From NCBI RefSeq assembly GCF_023502235.1, contig NZ_JAMFLY010000001.1, positions 1,612,001-1,676,000 of the forward strand: a stretch of DNA of 64,000 nucleotides, in the 5' to 3' direction. Under the pieces are notes generated by a model. The model was not told the DNA's origin, made no database searches, and was given only the letters and a program-made list of their open reading frames with translations. The position numbers and the translations under genes are program-made. The DNA is from Flagellimonas myxillae. GTDB taxonomy: Bacteria > Bacteroidota > Bacteroidia > Flavobacteriales > Flavobacteriaceae. Shown here in pieces: positions 62,801 to 64,000 of this stretch (position 1 is the first letter of the stretch; each line of letters starts with the position of its first letter).

Positions 62801-63901
62801 ACCCAAAAAAAACAAGTGCGTATTAGAGTTTCTGACACTGGCGACGGTATTCCTGAAGAAAAATTGTCAAAGATATTTAACAGGTTTTATCAAAATAGTG
62901 TTACTGAGAAATCAGGTTTCGGTATAGGACTGTCAATTGCCTATGAAATCATCAAACTTCATAGTGGGGAGATAAAGGTTGATAGCATTGAGGGAAAGGG
63001 TAGCGAATTCACGATTTTACTTCCAACTGGGAGAAACCATTTTCCCAAGGAATCTATTGTGTTGCCCTCATCCCAACAACCTATATACTCATTGGAAGAC
63101 CCGGAGGATATTGATGAATTGTTGGAGATGATGGATTCGGATCCAGTTGAAACTGTCCTGATTGTTGAAGATCATGAAGAATTGAGAGGGTACGTCCGCG
63201 GGGTTTTGGAAGCCCACTATAAGGTAATCGAAGCTTCCAATGGAGAAAATGGACTGAAAGTTGCTCTGAAGCAGATTCCCGATTTGATAATCAGTGATAT
63301 TATGATGCCCGGAATGGATGGGATGAAATTTTGTAGATCATTGAAATCAAGTGTTGTGACAAGTCATATTCCCATTATTTTGCTCACAGCACTTAGCTCC
63401 ATGGATGATAAACTAAGGGGCTATGAGATTGGTGCCGATGATTATGTTACAAAACCATTCAGTGAAGAACTGCTCTTGGCCAAAGTAAAAAGCCTTCTTC
63501 ATAATAGGGAACTGATACGAAGGAAGTTCAACACGGATGGCTTGCTCCTGCCAAGAGACCTTGCATTGAACAGTACAGACCAAGGATTTTTGGAAAAACT
63601 CACAGAATTGATTGAAACGCATCTGGATGCCCCGGATTTTGGGGCAAATCAACTTTCTAGGGAAATGGGCATGAGCCATTCTGTTCTGTATAAAAAAATT
63701 AAGGCCCTCTCCGGCATGAATATGGTTGAATTTATCCGGGATTATAAATTGAGGATTGCGAAAAAACTTTTAGAAAACCAATCCAATTCCGTTACCGAAG
63801 TCTGTTACAAAGTAGGCTATTCAGACAGGAAATACTTCAGTAAACTTTTCAAGCAACGATTTGGCGTACCACCCTCCAGTTTTTTAAGAAAAACAGAATA
63901 A
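59900..63901 (+). CDS. hybrid two-component system sensor/regulator (propeller, Y_Y_Y, kinase, receiver, AraC)
   Basis: 1333 residues. The signal peptide ends near residue 20 (SFGQ). A periplasmic 14-bladed-type propeller of short WIGT-N-GLNRYD repeats covers about 25-690, followed by Y_Y_Y (about 700-770) and one membrane helix (about 780-800). The HisKA domain carries H835 in NISHEIRTPLTL and the ATPase domain has NLVSNAFKF, DTGDGIPEEKL and GFGIGLSIAYEI. A receiver has phospho-acceptor D1133 (ISDIMMPGMDG), and the AraC-type HTH covers the last 100 residues. This is a standard HTCS that senses an oligosaccharide and turns on a neighbouring polysaccharide locus. No such locus lies to its left, so targets are probably downstream. 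Confidence 0.95.
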   Translation: MIRSVYLSGIVFWVSVLCSFGQSQPVFDKIDRTNGLSNNRINSIVKESEGFVWIGTNNGLNRYDGLDIKIYNQQNSNLASNDITDILIDSTKKMWIATSDGGLHLYDNISDDFDVFRSDPNDKTSIPSNKINVLYEDSKGNIWIGTENGFCLFDKESKKFISWLNSFSSGVTCFLETERGLLIGTFGDGLKFYNQENQILEDILWDNANLNFIHTIAKFDNNEFLVGTSGSGLLLLDIEGKRVSDFLGDQLSNEKSVKIIRTIRRDKDGDFWIGTDGDGLMRINNPNGDNPTVARYVHNSQVASSLSGNAIFDIFIDVQTNIWVGTAWNGINYLSRTNNFNIILSDIEGESTSPVLSIYKTSDKLLMGLDGKGLTIHESPSGTTHLLKENDLGASYVQHIMEATDGTLWLGTFTRGLINIDSNGRILKSFNNENEHSALKYNDIRYIVEDHRKNFWIASWEGGLSYLDTETNEFAHYTKQSEKINSLSSNNIVSLAKDGRHLWIATFGGGINLLDTKTKKFRHFRYEENNENSISSDNTFSLLKDSRGFLWIGTAGNGVNRYDPKEDCMERFDHDEVIRYASVVSIVEDNHGKIWFGTKDGVFNFDYDKYKFSSFPSLHDEFHINSSFVDSTGTLYFGGLQGVTSFNPDEISNTSASPEIVITDFKLFNKSLPIEPSGVLDKSILLTDKLSLKYNQDVVTFNFSALQFPFASRMEYAIKMENFDPEWRNIGEERSATYTNLRSGDYIFRVIGREKGMDWGDNEASIEVEVLKPLWFEWWAYFLYAMLLLFILYWLRRYTVAWERMKANLRLEQITNEKNEEVHNIKQRFFMNISHEIRTPLTLIMGALNGLGKEALSLKDQKRLKTVNKNASRLMNLMEELLNFRKLESGSINLEVSENDVVGFIREIYLAFGQQAIDNAIDFQFVATNDTIWLWFDKRQLEKTVVNLVSNAFKFTPVNGKIKIEISTQKKQVRIRVSDTGDGIPEEKLSKIFNRFYQNSVTEKSGFGIGLSIAYEIIKLHSGEIKVDSIEGKGSEFTILLPTGRNHFPKESIVLPSSQQPIYSLEDPEDIDELLEMMDSDPVETVLIVEDHEELRGYVRGVLEAHYKVIEASNGENGLKVALKQIPDLIISDIMMPGMDGMKFCRSLKSSVVTSHIPIILLTALSSMDDKLRGYEIGADDYVTKPFSEELLLAKVKSLLHNRELIRRKFNTDGLLLPRDLALNSTDQGFLEKLTELIETHLDAPDFGANQLSREMGMSHSVLYKKIKALSGMNMVEFIRDYKLRIAKKLLENQSNSVTEVCYKVGYSDRKYFSKLFKQRFGVPPSSFLRKTE

Positions 63902-63978
63902 CCTTCGCATTTCTCTTACATGAATTATTGTTGGCTCGCCATCAATAGGATCGTGTTATTCCAATAGATAAGGTTAGT

Positions 63979-64000
63979 ATGGAGAAAATGAAATTGTACC
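63979..64000 (+). CDS. possible start of the next gene (cut by window end)
   Basis: An ATG at 63979 opens a frame MEKMKLY running off the window, 77 bp after the HTCS stop. Too short to judge; the basic start would suit a secreted or outer-membrane protein. Confidence 0.2.

Noticed and set aside
1-64000. Search by eye for tRNA, rRNA, riboswitch, integrase, transposase and attachment-site signals
   Set aside because: None seen; a covariance-model scan could still find small RNAs that reading by eye misses.

Overview
The window looks like chromosome from a Flavobacteriaceae-type Bacteroidota, probably marine. The evidence is a SusC/SusD pair, a FecI/FecR-type sigma/anti-sigma pair, a type IX secretion sorting tail, a membrane 'propeller + Y_Y_Y' regulator, a hybrid two-component system, many Bacteroidota-style lipoproteins, TAnnTTTG-like -7 boxes and low-to-moderate GC. 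I see no rRNA, tRNA, CRISPR array, transposase or integrase. The species cannot be named from the sequence alone.

Layout. (1) 1-398: start of a secreted unknown protein, cut by the window edge. (2) 583-5689: nitric-oxide module with an Rrf2 regulator carrying IscR/NsrR-like cysteines and a norC-norB-norQ-norD operon; NorB keeps its metal ligands. Inverted repeats lie upstream of norC, and a 12-bp word is shared with the regulator's own promoter. (3) 5883-19897: a one-strand locus of ECF sigma, FecR, STN-containing SusC, SusD, M14 carboxypeptidase, D-aminoacylase-like lipoprotein, lipoprotein glutamate racemase, Na+/dicarboxylate symporter and a second M14 carboxypeptidase. I read it as a TonB-dependent system for capturing acidic or D-amino-acid-containing peptides, with hydrolysis and racemisation outside the inner membrane. 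This is the best candidate for an undescribed system. (4) 20095-43308: a beta-1,3/1,6-glucan (laminarin-like) locus with a LuxR-type propeller regulator, a glycosidase fused to an outer-membrane-like beta-barrel, two glycan-binding lipoproteins (one with four near-identical tandem modules), a GH16, a sugar porter, a GH149-like beta-1,3-glucan phosphorylase, two GH17 and one GH30 enzymes, and a GPH-family transporter. It has no SusC/SusD pair of its own, and several of its enzymes are predicted cytoplasmic.

(5) 43514-49664: plus-strand trio of planctomycete-type cytochrome c protein (DUF1549/DUF1553), Tat-exported DUF1501 protein and DUF2231/cytochrome/LRR membrane protein. (6) 49779-53917: efflux operon of adaptor, MacB/FtsX-type permease and TolC-like protein, with no ATPase gene. 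(7) 54191-59000: two small lipoproteins and a large T9SS-secreted FG-GAP protein. (8) 59900-63901: a 1333-residue hybrid two-component system whose targets probably lie beyond the window.

Working model for the glucan locus: surface lipoproteins bind the glucan and GH16 cuts it. The barrel fusion may trim and admit oligosaccharides, the two inner-membrane transporters import them, and cytoplasmic GH30 and GH17 remove branches and shorten chains. The GH149-like enzyme then phosphorolyses the chain to glucose-1-phosphate. No GH3 beta-glucosidase is present in the window.
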